From NCBI GenBank assembly GCA_012862575.1, contig BLSF01000004.1:620001-684000 (forward strand): DNA of 64,000 nt, read 5' to 3'. Positions 34,970-45,700 of the stretch are shown one piece after another. Numbering within the stretch: position 1 is the stretch's first letter; the number at the start of each line of letters is the position of its first letter. The position numbers and the translations under genes were made by a program. The DNA is from Parietichytrium sp. I65-24A (lineage: Eukaryota > Sar > Bigyra > Thraustochytrida > Thraustochytriidae). The notes under the pieces are model-generated. The model had not been told where the DNA came from, ran no database searches, and saw only the letters and a list, made by a program, of their open reading frames with translations.

Positions 34970-37900
34970 CTAGTCTTCTACATCAGTGTCGTCGCTTTCT
35001 TCGGTCTGGAACACTTTGTGAAGCGAAGTGATGGAACCACTTCGCGTTGGCTGGCACTTGAACGCGCATACGAAATCAGCGAATGAGCAGCCCAGTGAAG
35101 GACTCAATGAGCCGATCTGCCCAGCTAACGCCCAAGATGGCAGTGCATATCCTCCGCTGGCTACATAGTCATCAAATTTTCCAACAAACAAAACTATGTT
35201 GGAAGGCAGCTCGCGAATCGCAAACTCTTCAAAAGTGCGGTCCGGCTCATCATCTTTCCACAGGCCTTCAATTTCTATTTGAGGGACGCTTTCCGCGCCA
35301 GTATCTTCGCAGCCGGGCTTTGCAAAGACCAGCGTACCTTTTCCATCCCTTTTGTCGTGTTTCCAGCTTCCCTCGAACCACTCCGAGTTGTTTTTGGACC
35401 AAACGCCTTGATCATGCCTCCTTCCTTCCTTCCACACACCACAATATTTGGATCCATCTGCTCCATAAAACGCGTTTCCAACGCCGTGGGGCATGTCGTC
35501 AAGCCACTCTCCTTCGTATGACGCTAGCCCATCTTTGTCGGTCCAGCACCCCTCCCCGGATCGGACACCGTGGTTCCACATGCCGCGGTACACAGCGCCT
35601 TGCCCATCAAACAAGACCCCGTGCCCATGAAATTTGTTTTCAAGCCAGTTGCCACTGTAGTGACCTTTCCCGACGATCGAGCACGATCCTTGGCCGCTTC
35701 TTTCATCGCGGTCCCACTCACCATCAAATAGGAACTTGTCCGGTTCTTCCACCAAGGAGAGCATCCCGTTCCCGTGTCGAAAATCATCTTCCCACATCCC
35801 TTCGTAACGCCAGCCAGGGCTTTTCTTCGAGACGTACACTCCCATACCGTGTCTGCAGAGACGCCGTTCTTTGTCCACGAGATCCGCGGTCGCAGAAATG
35901 AGCAGGTCTACAAACCCATCGGCGTCCGAAACACTCAGCTCCCCGCGATACTCGTCACCGTTTCGGAAGCGAATTACTTCGCTGCTTGTCTTTCGCTCGC
36001 GAGTAGACTCCGTGCGGATAGCCCATTCCTGCATATATCCACGGGTGTGCCCCCCATGGAACAAATTGTGCTTCAGCTTCAAGTGCGTCAGCACAACCTC
36101 TTTCGTATATCTCTCCACCTCTGCAAAGAGACTCTCCATCCACTTCGTTATTAGATCCCGCAAAGCGGCATCAAACTCTTTGTCCGAAAGCTCTTTGGCA
36201 CTCTTGCCCCTTACTACGTCGCTTGCCAGTCCATCCTCGCTTTTCTCAGCAGCCCCTTTCTCGCTCACGGACGTGCTTGGCGGTTCTGGCGCCTCTGCCC
36301 TTGCTTGCTTGGCAGCTCCTGCACTGTCCACTGTACTCGTTTTGGAGCCGGAGCCGGACCCGGAGCGGGATCCTTCCTTGTCAAGCAGCGGGTTCACTAC
36401 GTGAGACACGATAGAACTAAAGAAGGAGCCAAACGACTTTGGCATGGAGTCCCCTTCTCGAGACTTGCGCCCAGGTGACCCGGGCGGGGTGGCCGTTCGG
36501 CTGGCCCCAGAGCTCCTTGGCTCGGGGCTTTGTGATCTCGGCCTCTCTTCTTTCTCGGCCACTCGAAACCTCTTCGAGATGAGCTTGTCAATCGCACGGG
36601 CAAATTCTTTGTCCCGAAAACCTAAGTCGCCCGCGACGGTGCCAGCCTGAGTCAGAGGGGTAACGGTCACCGGTTTCACGGCCCATTTCTGGATTTTGTG
36701 GACCATCTCGTCCGTCTTGTCTTTCATAAACTTGGCGGCTCGGGTGGAAAATAGTTGAAATTGCTCGTGTACCGAGGGCGGAGTCTTTGGGCGATCGGCG
36801 GGTTTCTCTTCCGCAGACAGGGACGTGTCCGGGCGAGGCAACTTTTCAGCAACGTCCGGAGCCGGCTCAAACGCTGGACTGACTGGCCTCGAGGTCTCTG
36901 AGCCAACACCTTCTTGCAACTCAAGCACCAGATCGCCAAGTCCTCGTCGCACGCGAGCGGAAATTACCGGATTAACAGCACCTGCCAAGAACCCACATCT
37001 TCCTTTCAGCCTCGAGTCGGTCGTTGTCGAAATTTTTCGCGGAGTGTACACGGCTTCCAGCTCGTCCAAGTCCATCAAGCTCGTGTATGGCATGAAAATC
37101 ATTTTGCTCGTCAAAGAGTCTGCATCTTGGGCATCGTGCGTCGCTGTCGGATTTGCCTCGCCGTCGCTACTCGAGCCTCGAAACGACGACCCTCTCCAGC
37201 CTTTTGCGCCGTTTGCATCTTTTGCACTCGATATCGCCATACTGGTCTTCACAAGATCTTTGCACCGATTGGACCAAGTCTGCGTACAAAGCACCGTGCT
37301 ATCGTCAAGCTCCTCCAACTCCCCAAGAAACCCCCCAAAGTGAGGAAGGAGACTGCCGATCGAAAGGATCAAATCGCTAACAACAGTCCCAGAGGGTCCC
37401 ACGATCACGACACCAGTCGTTCCAAGCAAGATACATTTGAGAACTATGAGAAGCGGCTTCACGCTGCCCAAGCTCCTTATCGAATTCACTAAAGCATCCT
37501 GGCCACAGATATCAATGTAGCTCAGAGATGAAAGGCGATTCAGTTTCTCATCCACCTCCCGGCACAAATCCTTTAAACGCTCCCTCCTTTCGTCCAGATC
37601 TGAACCCCAAGCTACTTGATCCACCTTGGCATCTATGGCGTCGCGCACAAATTTGAATGCTGGTTTGCGGCATATTATGCATACAGCACGCTGCTTTTTG
37701 TTGCGCGCTGCTTCCTTAGACTCCACCTGGCGAAAGCACGATACTCCAACGATCAATTCCGGGGCATGCTGCATCACAAAATAGCAAAACCCATCGTCGG
37801 ATGCGTCCGCTCGATCCGGCAACGCGAGAAACGGAAGCTTGTTTGCCACCGTTGGATCGAGAGTACTGGTGTCTGCCTCAGAATGTAAAAACGGAAGACA

Positions 37901-39157
37901 CTCGTTCGGAAACATGCAGTCCACAGATGGACCAGCTCGCACATGAAACTCAACGATGAGCCCTATCACGCCGACTTGCTCGGATCCGTTGCATACTGGC
38001 TCGGAGAGGTCAGCCAAGCTGCTCGAGCAAGTCGGTTTCAAGACCCCAGACTTCATTGCACGAGGCTCCTCCCCTGCTGCACAATCCCCAGCCTCTTGAG
38101 CCACATGCATCACGGCAACATCCTCTGCATCGTTGGTTGTCACAGTGTCTTCCGATCCAGCCGCCGCCCCGCCGTTTTGCTGTGCGTCGCCCTCTTCATC
38201 AGCATCGGGGCCACTCGAGCTTCTCGAAGAACCTGGCAGCAACGCTCCGCGCGTCTCACCACGTTCCAGCGTATCCTCATTCTCATCTACTTCTGAACCA
38301 TTCAATCCACCCTCGTTTTGTAGCACATCCTCCTCCACGACATCATCTTTGTTTTCGCTCTTCAGCGGCTCGGCAACATCGGCATAATTGGCTTCCTCAA
38401 CTTCATTCCCAATCTCAGCGCCAGCGGTTTCCGCTTGGTCTAGTTCATGTACATCATTTGCGGCAACGCCTCCAGTATTGACCAATCTGGGCTCAACATC
38501 GACGTCCGCTCGCGTGACGACACTAGAAGAGCCAGCATTTGTACTTCCTGATTCCTCGCACACATAGTCGATGTCTTTCTGCGCGCTCTCACTGACAGCT
38601 CCCGCACTGTCACTTTCAGCTTCACCCAGCTTGCTCGACTTATTCTGTTCCTCAATTATACCCCCATACTCCTGCTCATCCCCATGTTCATGTTTATGTT
38701 CATGTTCATGCTCATGCTCATGCTCATGTTCATGTTCATGCTCATGTTCATGCTCATGCTCATGTTCATGTTCATGCTCATGTTCATGTCCATGCTCATG
38801 TTCATGCTCGTGCTCATGTGCATGCTCATTTTCATGTTCATGTTCGTGCTCGTGCTCATGTTCATGCTCGTGCTCATGCTCATGCTCATTCACGTTCAAG
38901 TTCTCCACCTCCGTGTCAATATCCGCATGATCCTCCATGCCAGACGTCATCTCCCCCTCGTTCGCAGCACTCGCCATATCCTCGTCGCCAGCGGCCTCTC
39001 CGTCACGCCAATCGCGCGGCATTGGCCCTTGATGGATCCGCCCGTGCGCGCAGCTTCCCGCGCCACACCGTCTCCCTTTCCTTCGCGCCGTCGCCAACTC
39101 CGCAACTTCCACGACAACCTTCTTCCTCCTTGCGGTTCTGCCCAAACTACGTGGCAC
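34970..39157 (-). CDS. AVL9-type DENN protein with C-terminal MORN repeats and Glu-His tract
   Basis: Single exon, 1395 aa. After a basic N-terminus, residues about 88-159 are an almost pure alternating Glu-His tract. An acidic linker follows. Residues about 394-745 match the AVL9/DENN layout: GVIGLIVEFHVRAGPSV, KLPFLALPDRA, IVGVSCFRQVESKEA, KPLLIVLKCILLGTTGVVIV, then FLAGAVNPVI. AVL9-family proteins act in late secretory traffic and cell migration, and DENN domains usually serve Rab or Arf GTPases. Residues about 1119-1296 carry about seven MORN repeats (YEGMWEDDFRHGNG, FDGEWDRDERSGQG, YSGNWLENKFHGHG, YRGMWNHGVRSGEG, YEGEWLDDMPHGVG), which tie proteins to membranes or scaffolds. The join of AVL9 and MORN in one frame is unusual. 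Ser-rich basic linkers (RSQSPEPRSSGASRTATP) suggest phosphorylation. Met46 or Met61 are alternative starts. Confidence 0.85.
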   Translation of the reverse strand: MPRSLGRTARRKKVVVEVAELATARRKGRRCGAGSCAHGRIHQGPMPRDWRDGEAAGDEDMASAANEGEMTSGMEDHADIDTEVENLNVNEHEHEHEHEHEHEHEHEHENEHAHEHEHEHEHGHEHEHEHEHEHEHEHEHEHEHEHEHEHEHEHKHEHGDEQEYGGIIEEQNKSSKLGEAESDSAGAVSESAQKDIDYVCEESGSTNAGSSSVVTRADVDVEPRLVNTGGVAANDVHELDQAETAGAEIGNEVEEANYADVAEPLKSENKDDVVEEDVLQNEGGLNGSEVDENEDTLERGETRGALLPGSSRSSSGPDADEEGDAQQNGGAAAGSEDTVTTNDAEDVAVMHVAQEAGDCAAGEEPRAMKSGVLKPTCSSSLADLSEPVCNGSEQVGVIGLIVEFHVRAGPSVDCMFPNECLPFLHSEADTSTLDPTVANKLPFLALPDRADASDDGFCYFVMQHAPELIVGVSCFRQVESKEAARNKKQRAVCIICRKPAFKFVRDAIDAKVDQVAWGSDLDERRERLKDLCREVDEKLNRLSSLSYIDICGQDALVNSIRSLGSVKPLLIVLKCILLGTTGVVIVGPSGTVVSDLILSIGSLLPHFGGFLGELEELDDSTVLCTQTWSNRCKDLVKTSMAISSAKDANGAKGWRGSSFRGSSSDGEANPTATHDAQDADSLTSKMIFMPYTSLMDLDELEAVYTPRKISTTTDSRLKGRCGFLAGAVNPVISARVRRGLGDLVLELQEGVGSETSRPVSPAFEPAPDVAEKLPRPDTSLSAEEKPADRPKTPPSVHEQFQLFSTRAAKFMKDKTDEMVHKIQKWAVKPVTVTPLTQAGTVAGDLGFRDKEFARAIDKLISKRFRVAEKEERPRSQSPEPRSSGASRTATPPGSPGRKSREGDSMPKSFGSFFSSIVSHVVNPLLDKEGSRSGSGSGSKTSTVDSAGAAKQARAEAPEPPSTSVSEKGAAEKSEDGLASDVVRGKSAKELSDKEFDAALRDLITKWMESLFAEVERYTKEVVLTHLKLKHNLFHGGHTRGYMQEWAIRTESTRERKTSSEVIRFRNGDEYRGELSVSDADGFVDLLISATADLVDKERRLCRHGMGVYVSKKSPGWRYEGMWEDDFRHGNGMLSLVEEPDKFLFDGEWDRDERSGQGSCSIVGKGHYSGNWLENKFHGHGVLFDGQGAVYRGMWNHGVRSGEGCWTDKDGLASYEGEWLDDMPHGVGNAFYGADGSKYCGVWKEGRRHDQGVWSKNNSEWFEGSWKHDKRDGKGTLVFAKPGCEDTGAESVPQIEIEGLWKDDEPDRTFEEFAIRELPSNIVLFVGKFDDYVASGGYALPSWALAGQIGSLSPSLGCSFADFVCAFKCQPTRSGSITSLHKVFQTEESDDTDVED
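38681..38893 (-). repeat. CATGTT/CATGCT hexamer repeat coding for (Glu-His)n
   Basis: About 210 bp of 6-bp units, CATGTT, CATGCT and CATGTC on the plus strand, lie inside the AVL9/MORN gene. On the coding strand they read GAA/GAG CAT, giving about 35 Glu-His pairs with rare changes to Asn, Ala, Gly or Lys. Most unit-to-unit differences are silent (GAA versus GAG). Confidence 0.95.
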
Positions 39158-39302
39158 TAACTCCAGACCACTCGGCCCTCACGGTACGCGCGTACGGCTT
39201 AGTGTCGGATAGACGGTATGGTAACACTGGTGGTGGGTAGGTACGTACACTATCACCACCGGTCAAAAAGGGTCCTCGCTGGTGCTTGCTTTTGCAGCGT
39301 TT

Positions 39303-39332
39303 TGAGTTGTGAGTTATGAGTTATGAGTTATG
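39303..39332. repeat. TGAGTTA heptamer tandem repeat
   Basis: One TGAGTTG and three TGAGTTA units followed by TG are seen directly, about 150 bp upstream of the AVL9/MORN start. Confidence 0.9.
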
Positions 39333-39406
39333 TTCATTGACAGCCTGAGTGAGTGAGTAGTGAGTGAATGAAGGATGGAGAGCCAGTGGTGAAATGAAAC
39401 AAAAAG

Positions 39407-39419
39407 GGTACTCAGTACC
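39407..39419. promoter_or_regulatory. Inverted repeat GGTACTCAGTACC
   Basis: Six-base arms GGTACT/AGTACC around a single C. It resembles the GTACTCGAGTAC palindrome found in three other divergent regions. A regulatory role is inferred only from this similarity and position. Confidence 0.35.
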
Positions 39420-40095
39420 AGAGTAAATGTTTTTCATGAACAATGGTGAGTGATGTGAGTGAGTGATTTTCGAGTTGACGATGATGGAGAATGAAGAAGA
39501 AGAATGATAACTTTCCACGTTTTCCTGTATGTTTTCCTCGCGTTCTCCACATTTTCTTTCTCAGCTGTATCTCTAGATGATGCGCTAATAGATTGGCAAG
39601 CAGTTGAATAGAGTCTAAGATCGATCGTTCTACTCAATCTACTCGATCTACTCCCTGCTAGCTAGCTAGCTAGCTCTGGAGCTACAGATTGTTAACAGCC
39701 GAGATAGTAGCGATGGAACCGGAAATCTCGGTTCTGCTGTGAAGAACCCGTATGGTCCGAACCCTTCTTTGTTCTCCATGTGTTTCTCTCAGTACACTTT
39801 TCATCAGCCTAATTGGGGGCATAGAGCGCCTTTCAAGGTTAGAATATTATACGGCGCATATGCATTTGACAATAAAGCGGCTGCAGTTCACGTCCGTACT
39901 TGCTCTCTACACCCCTCCGTGCCACCTCTCGTGCCTGCGAGGTAGACAGAAAGACGTACGCACGCAGAGCCCACACAGCTTTTGCGACGTCCAAAAGAGT
40001 CCCATCAGCCGTCAGCATAGCCGCTTAGTAGTACAAATCGATAGGGCGGGGCACAGCAGAAGCGAGTACGAAAGCAAGAGCGATAAAAAAAGAAG

Positions 40096-40407
40096 ATGGG
40101 CCCACGCAAGTTCATCGGCACGGTGGTGTCGACCAAGATGCAAAAGTCAGTGGTGGTGAGAGTGTTGCGACACGTGACGGACGATCTGTATGAGATGACG
40201 CTGAAGAAGCACTCAAAGTTCATGGCGCACGATGAGGCGAGCATGGTGTCAATGGGAGACCAAGTTGAGATCCAAATGTGCAGGCCGCTCAGCAGGCACA
40301 AGCACTTTACCGTGACCAAGGTGGTCAGGCCTGCGAACGGCGCCGAGCCTTTTGATGTGGTGCCGCTGCCGCCGTTTGTTCGCAAGCCAAGTGTCACCAA
40401 GGCATGA
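40096..40407 (+). CDS. MRPS17: Ribosomal protein uS17, mitochondrial type
   Basis: 103 aa, single exon. The sequence is a complete S17 OB-fold: FIGTVVSTKMQKSVVVRV (the strongly conserved start), SKFMAHDE, GDQVEIQMCRPLSRHKHF and TVTKVVRPA. The match is to bacterial and mitochondrial uS17 rather than to the longer cytosolic eS/uS17 (S11) form. It has no long leader, which is usual for mitochondrial S17 proteins. It binds 16S-type rRNA in the small mitoribosomal subunit. The ending (VVPLPPFVRKPSVTKA) is short and unstructured. A nuclear plastid S17 is possible if the organism has plastids, but nothing here points to that. Confidence 0.88.
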   Translation: MGPRKFIGTVVSTKMQKSVVVRVLRHVTDDLYEMTLKKHSKFMAHDEASMVSMGDQVEIQMCRPLSRHKHFTVTKVVRPANGAEPFDVVPLPPFVRKPSVTKA

Positions 40408-40736
40408 ATCATGCGAGGGGCGGTGTGATGATTGCTCCATATGCAATGTGCTTCGCGTGGAAGGAGGATGGGGGCTGTTGGATGTAGACTCTTCCCCATC
40501 GAAAAATCTGTATTGAATAAGGCGCGTGCGCGGCTTGCTAGACGGCGCTGGCTTCGCATTTTGTGCTGCTTTGGGCCTTTTCACTGCGCGCAGTGAGCAC
40601 AGGTCTTCAATGATAATGGCTAGTAGCAGATAAACAATTTTTTCAACTTTACAGTTCAAGATGCCGTGCCGCCTCATCGTATAAATTAAAATTTACACTT
40701 CACACACAGAGGCTCGACCTGCAAATGATGGCCGTA
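40408..40736. other. Convergent intergenic region, 329 bp
   Basis: 3' ends of the uS17 gene and the unknown minus-strand gene. No gene or repeat was seen. Confidence 0.5.
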
Positions 40737-41929
40737 TTAGGAGATCTCATTTCGCACGCGGGCGCTTCTGTTCTTCGGTGACAACTTGCGCCACTTAACA
40801 GCAGCCACAACTGTGGTCGCTGCGTTGTGAATATCGAAGCGAGCCATATAGTCCTTGCCGCAGTTGACAATTTCAAGGCATCGTGTGCACGCATTGTCGA
40901 TTTTGGAAAGACCATCGATGGACAGATCAGTTGCTTGGAGTGGAACTTTGTCACGACGAATAATTCGCAGATTATTCTCGATCGTTTTAAAGGCATTGTA
41001 GATTTTGCCGTTTGTGGAAAACCATCTTTGCACTAGTTTCATCGTCAAATTTGCATCCAGTTCGCTCTCCACGCGCTCGTAGTCATAATTATTGAATTGA
41101 TGAACGTCCAAATTGCCCAACCTCTCCAAGCCAGGCGACATCTCCGGCTCAAGCAATGTGACTGCAGCCAACAGTAGCGAGTACAGGTAGTGCGCACTCT
41201 TCACAAGCCTCGCCAGCAGCTCTCGGAAAGGTTTCGAGCTTGCCTTTCTCTTGTTTGCCTGAACTATGCGGTCCAGCTCTTGCACCCTCTCCAGGATGAT
41301 CAGCAATACTCTCTCGTAGTTGTTCCCAATCTGGCGCGCCTTCGAGTCGAGCGCGACCGCGTCATTGTTGCTCACGTTCGCGCGTAAAGTCTCCGGTTGA
41401 AGCTACAGACGTACGAAATATCAGTGTTTCTCGCTCCCCACTTAAAGAGAATGGAATACGCCTTACCTGCTCAACGGTGCTATCCCTTCGCCCTTCGTAT
41501 GCCATGCTGAAAGACCCCGTCAACGTCAAGTCAAATTCTTGGCCCTACCGAGAACGCCACATCGCCAGTTGGGTCAGCGTCCACCTTGCCACTTCAACTA
41601 CTCAATCGGAAACCTACCTGCTTGGCCCCATTCCTGCTACTCTCGGGCTTGTCCAAAAGCTCCTTGCTCGACCTGCGCATCTCCGAGAATGGCCAGGCAG
41701 CATCTTGTCTTCCAGCAAGAAGGGCAGCATACTTTGACTTCTCCACGCGCGGCGGGCCGTACCTCTCCACGTCCTCCAAGGTCTCTGCCTCCTCGACCTC
41801 CATGCCAGCCGCCTTTTGACTCTGCAACGTTTGCACTTTCAATTCCGCGTCTCCACGCAAACGATCGTCCCTCCAAAAAGACGCGACCCATTGACGCTCA
41901 TTGACGCTGTCAATGCAAAGCTTGTCAAT
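40737..41929 (-). CDS. Spliced protein-coding gene of unknown function
   Basis: Three exons can be supported on the minus strand: 41929-41618, 41544-41467 and 41402-40737. Introns are 41545-41617 (GTAGGT..TAG) and 41403-41466 (GTAAGG..TAG), both phase 0. Joined, they read RNGAKQ/GQEFDLTL and STVEQ/LQPETLRANV, ending at TGA 40737. The first listed exon (DSVNERQWVASFWRDD..., KYAALLAGRQDAAWPFSEM) looks coding but has no ATG at its head. A further exon upstream, perhaps ending at 41988 next to a GTGAGT, is likely. If the 5' exon is wrong, Met at 41505 gives a 234-aa product. The C-terminal part is mostly helical (NNYERVLLIILERVQELDRIV, FRELLARLVKSAHYLYSLLLAA). I do not recognise the family. Confidence 0.55.
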
Positions 41930-42779
41930 CTAAAACGCTCTTGTTGTTGGCAAGGCAATAGCATCCAAACTGCAAGCTCTAACTCACGAGCTTAAGTGTG
42001 TCGCTGAAAGCGGGATACTATTCGCTATTCGCGATTCGCTACTCCCTAGGGCATTATGGCATTGCACTGGGAAACACAAAGACATTGGCTACAAAGACGC
42101 CGTCGTTGCGGTGCCGTAACGGTCAACTTGAAAGTGGGCTTGGCGATGTCGGAGATGAAAAGAAGTCACACTGACAGTGAATGAAACTTTTCTGCATTGT
42201 GAAATTTTGACAATGAATGAACATCGCGATGTGCAAGCAAGCCTCGATATTGACCTTGTTTTCTGTTTCTTGTTTCTATTTTGAAGACCAGGGGAAAAGC
42301 GCCCGAATCGATTCTGCCACCCGGTTTTCAGATTTGTTGAGAGCGCAAGGAGTGTCGCCTTGTACGCCTGTTCGTTTTCGTGGAAAACGTGTTTGAGCTC
42401 TTGAATCGCCAATTCTAGTTTTGAGAAAGTCATAAGCTCTCCAAAAAAATCATCAGCAAAAAAGTTGCCCATTGGTTGAGGTTGAGGTTTGCATTGTTCC
42501 TGAATTCTGAAGTCTGCTCGTGCACGTGCGAACATCAGTGAACAAAGCTCTGCATGCATTGCAAGCAAGTGACGAGACAAAGTTTACGCACTGTCAGCTC
42601 CCTGAGCTTACAGGCAGAGCAAAAGCCGCAGGTCGCGGAGGCATGGGCAACCTGCTTACCGCTTCATTGACTTCTCTCCGCGACTGCTGCAGGTCATACG
42701 GTTGGAGGGCTCTCAACGCTTTGGCGAGGAGCAGTCGGTCAGAAAAAGTAAGGTAGATTGAGGGCGGCAGCCTCGCGTG
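41930..42779. other. Divergent region; may hide 5' exons of the minus-strand gene
   Basis: The region separates the unknown minus-strand gene from the EF-hand/WD40 gene. On the minus strand, 42670-42760 reads LTFSDRLLLAKALRALQPYD and ends at a GTAAGC donor-like site near 42655, so it could be a 5' exon of the minus-strand gene. This is not proven; it also fits the 5' UTR of the plus-strand gene. No repeats of note. Confidence 0.35.
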
Positions 42780-45700
42780 ATGCGCAGACGCGGGACTTTC
42801 AGCCTCACAGAGGTCGACGACCTTCTTGACGATGGCGAGGCTGGCCAGGGCAATGCTCAAGGGGATGGCAACGGCCACTCCTCCGAAATGGTAGCGAATG
42901 CCCTCAAGAGGAGAGCGTTGTACGCGGATGAAGAGGAGAGCAGGACGATGGACATTATGATGCTTCTTGACATTGACAAAGTGCCCGCCATTCGCGGGGA
43001 GTTCGAGGTAAACGAGGAGGGCCTCACCCAGGCGGAATTCGTGAGAGTGATGATGAAGTACCTAAAGACGATTTCATTGGATGAACCCCAGCTGGTATCG
43101 AATCTGTGCGAACTCTTTGCCCAAATAGATGTGAACGGCGATGGCACTATGGAGTGGGACGAGTTTACCTCTTTCATAGTAGACACTGGAAATACTGGCC
43201 GAGAAAGCGAGCCAAACAGCATCCAAAAATACTTTCCGAGCGAGTGGTCCGACGAGAGCAAGCACGCAGGACACGTCGTGCACAGCTATTACTTTCCAGG
43301 CCCAAATCGTATAGCCACGTGTGAAGATGGCTGCAAATTTGTCAACCTCTATCATCCGGGCACTATGGCTCTTGATCGGGTCCTTAATCATCGGTCCGGA
43401 AACGTTGTATGCGCGACACATTTGGAAGGCCACGGGCTGTATGCGATTTCGGGCACAAATCTCTCTATTTCGCTCTACGACGACCAGAATCACCGCCTAA
43501 TACGCGAATTTAACACGGACACGTCGCAGTCCTGCCTGGAGTGGTCAAAGTACAACAACACGCTGTTTTCCGCTGGCGTAAACGGCGTTATACACGCCTG
43601 GGATGTCGACCAAGGTCTTGAGTCGCACTCTATGGGAGGAATCATTCACGATGGTGGGTACTACCTGATGGATGGCGGCCACACAGACATGGTGCTCGAC
43701 TTGCTGCAGATAAGTTCCCTTGAGTCTCTTGTAAGTGCATCAATGGACCGCACGATAAAGCTTTGGGACATCCAAACCGGGAAGCATAAAAAGACATTGG
43801 AAGGCCACGCGAAAGGCGTTCGTTCGCTGGCGTACAGCTCAGATTATAGGTTCATGGTGAGTGCTGGCTTTGACTTTGACGCATACGTTTGGAACCCGTA
43901 CGTGGAACACCTTATTTTGAGACTTCATGGCCACAACGCTCCGCTATGCAAAGTAGAGATGGTTCCGGAGACCCCGCAAATTATCACTGCGGATGTTTCC
44001 GGCACGTTCAAGGTGTGGGACATTCGCAACTTTGGCTGTGTGCAGACATTTGCAGTAGATACCGCTGATATGCGGGACTTTGCCTGTGCCTCGCCGTACA
44101 AGTCGATCATCGCAGTGGGTCGTCGTATGCAGCGATTCGACTACGAAAAGCTTCAGAACCCGGAACTCACAGATGACCTCCCGGTGTTTCAAGCAATCTT
44201 TAACACTACGACAATGACCATTTTGAGTGCATCTGGCAGGGACGTCAAGCTTTGGGACGCTCGAAAGGGGCTCCTGCTTAATCGCTTCCGGGGCTTAAGT
44301 GAGTCCGGCGAGCTCAGCGCAGTGTGCCTAGACGATCGTGAACGCAAGTTTATCACCGGTGACCACGAAGGAAACATTCGTGTTTTTGACTACATGAACG
44401 GCTCGCTGATGAAGGAGTTTGCCTACCCTGATCGAGCCCACGACTCCGAGGTTTCAGGGCTGGTGTATTGCAATGAGCACAAGCTTGTTATCTCGTCGGG
44501 GTGGGACGACACCATCATGATCCACGACGAAATGGATGCAGAGAGAGGCGTCCTGCTGAGGAAGATGCAGGGCGGTCACCACGGCTCGGATATCACCGCT
44601 CTCGCGTACTCGCACAAACTTGCGCTTATCGCGTCAGGTTCGCCGAGTGGCATTGCGCCAATAGTTCTCTGGGGATTTGAGTTTGGCAGAGTTGAGGCAG
44701 TGTTGACCCCGGAAATTGACACGGGCACAGCAGGTTCGGCAATGGGAGATGACGGCTCGGAGGCAACGCAATCCAAGCGGCTCGAGCGATTCAAGAGAAT
44801 CCACAGAGTCGGGCAGATGGTCAAGTCTATCACGGCTCTAGTGTTCCTCGACAAGCACTTCCCGGGCCTCGTCAGCGCAGACGACAGTGGCGGGGTTGTG
44901 TTTTGGGTTGTCCGTCCTGCCCGTGAGTGGAGGAACCGAGCCTTGGCGAGGTTTGTGAATAGGAATGATGAGCAAAGCAGCTCTGTGTCGGCACTTTGCG
45001 TGGACCAGGAAAATGGCAAGCTGTATACCGCAGACGAGAAAGGCTATGTCAAGGTATGGGACTACGAGCCCCTTTTGGAAAAAGTCATCCCTGTGGTAGG
45101 TGGAGAGCGGTATCGCCAGGTGGTTTGCGACAATCCAAGGCGCAAAATTCACACGGACCTGCAGTCCGTTTCTAGTTCCGACGGGGCCGGCGCAAGCGCT
45201 TCGGAGTACTCCAGTGCCGGTCAGAATCAGGCAGTGTTTCGGGCTGCTAGTGTTGTTCCCCAGGTTGCTTCTTGGAAGGCGCATTCAGACGCTATTCAGT
45301 CGATGCAGCTTGTAATCGACGGCTCGAGATCTTGCATCATCACAGCTGCACACGATTGTCTGGTTCGCGTGTTTGACCTCGAAGGGAAACTTCTCGGGAC
45401 GCTGAGGCAGGGCGAGGAGGTTTCTGGGCTGAACTGGAAGTTTGATATCGACCTGGACTCCAGAAAAAAGCAACAGATGCAGAAGGCGTCCGAGATCATC
45501 AAGGAAGTGGCTGATATCGAGAGGGAGGCCGAGCTTTTGGAAGACGGCGATCCCTATTCTTCTGGGCAAGAGTCTTCGGATGAAGAAGAACCTTTCAACC
45601 TCGAAGAAAAGTCTAGCAAGAGACTGGCGCTGCCTTTAAATGCCACCGCAAAGTTCTCGGCCCGGTACGGATCTTCCTCCTCAAGCGTTGAAACGTACCA

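Larger units (their letters stand above)
39158..40095. other. Divergent promoter region between AVL9/MORN and uS17 genes
   Basis: No gene seen. It contains a TGAGTTA heptamer repeat (39303-39332), an inverted repeat GGTACTCAGTACC (39407-39419) and a GCTA run (39657-39675). Confidence 0.55.

Noticed and set aside
38571-38930. Plus-strand frame of Cys-Ser repeats over the Glu-His tract
   Set aside because: It is the antisense reading of the hexamer repeat inside the AVL9/MORN gene.
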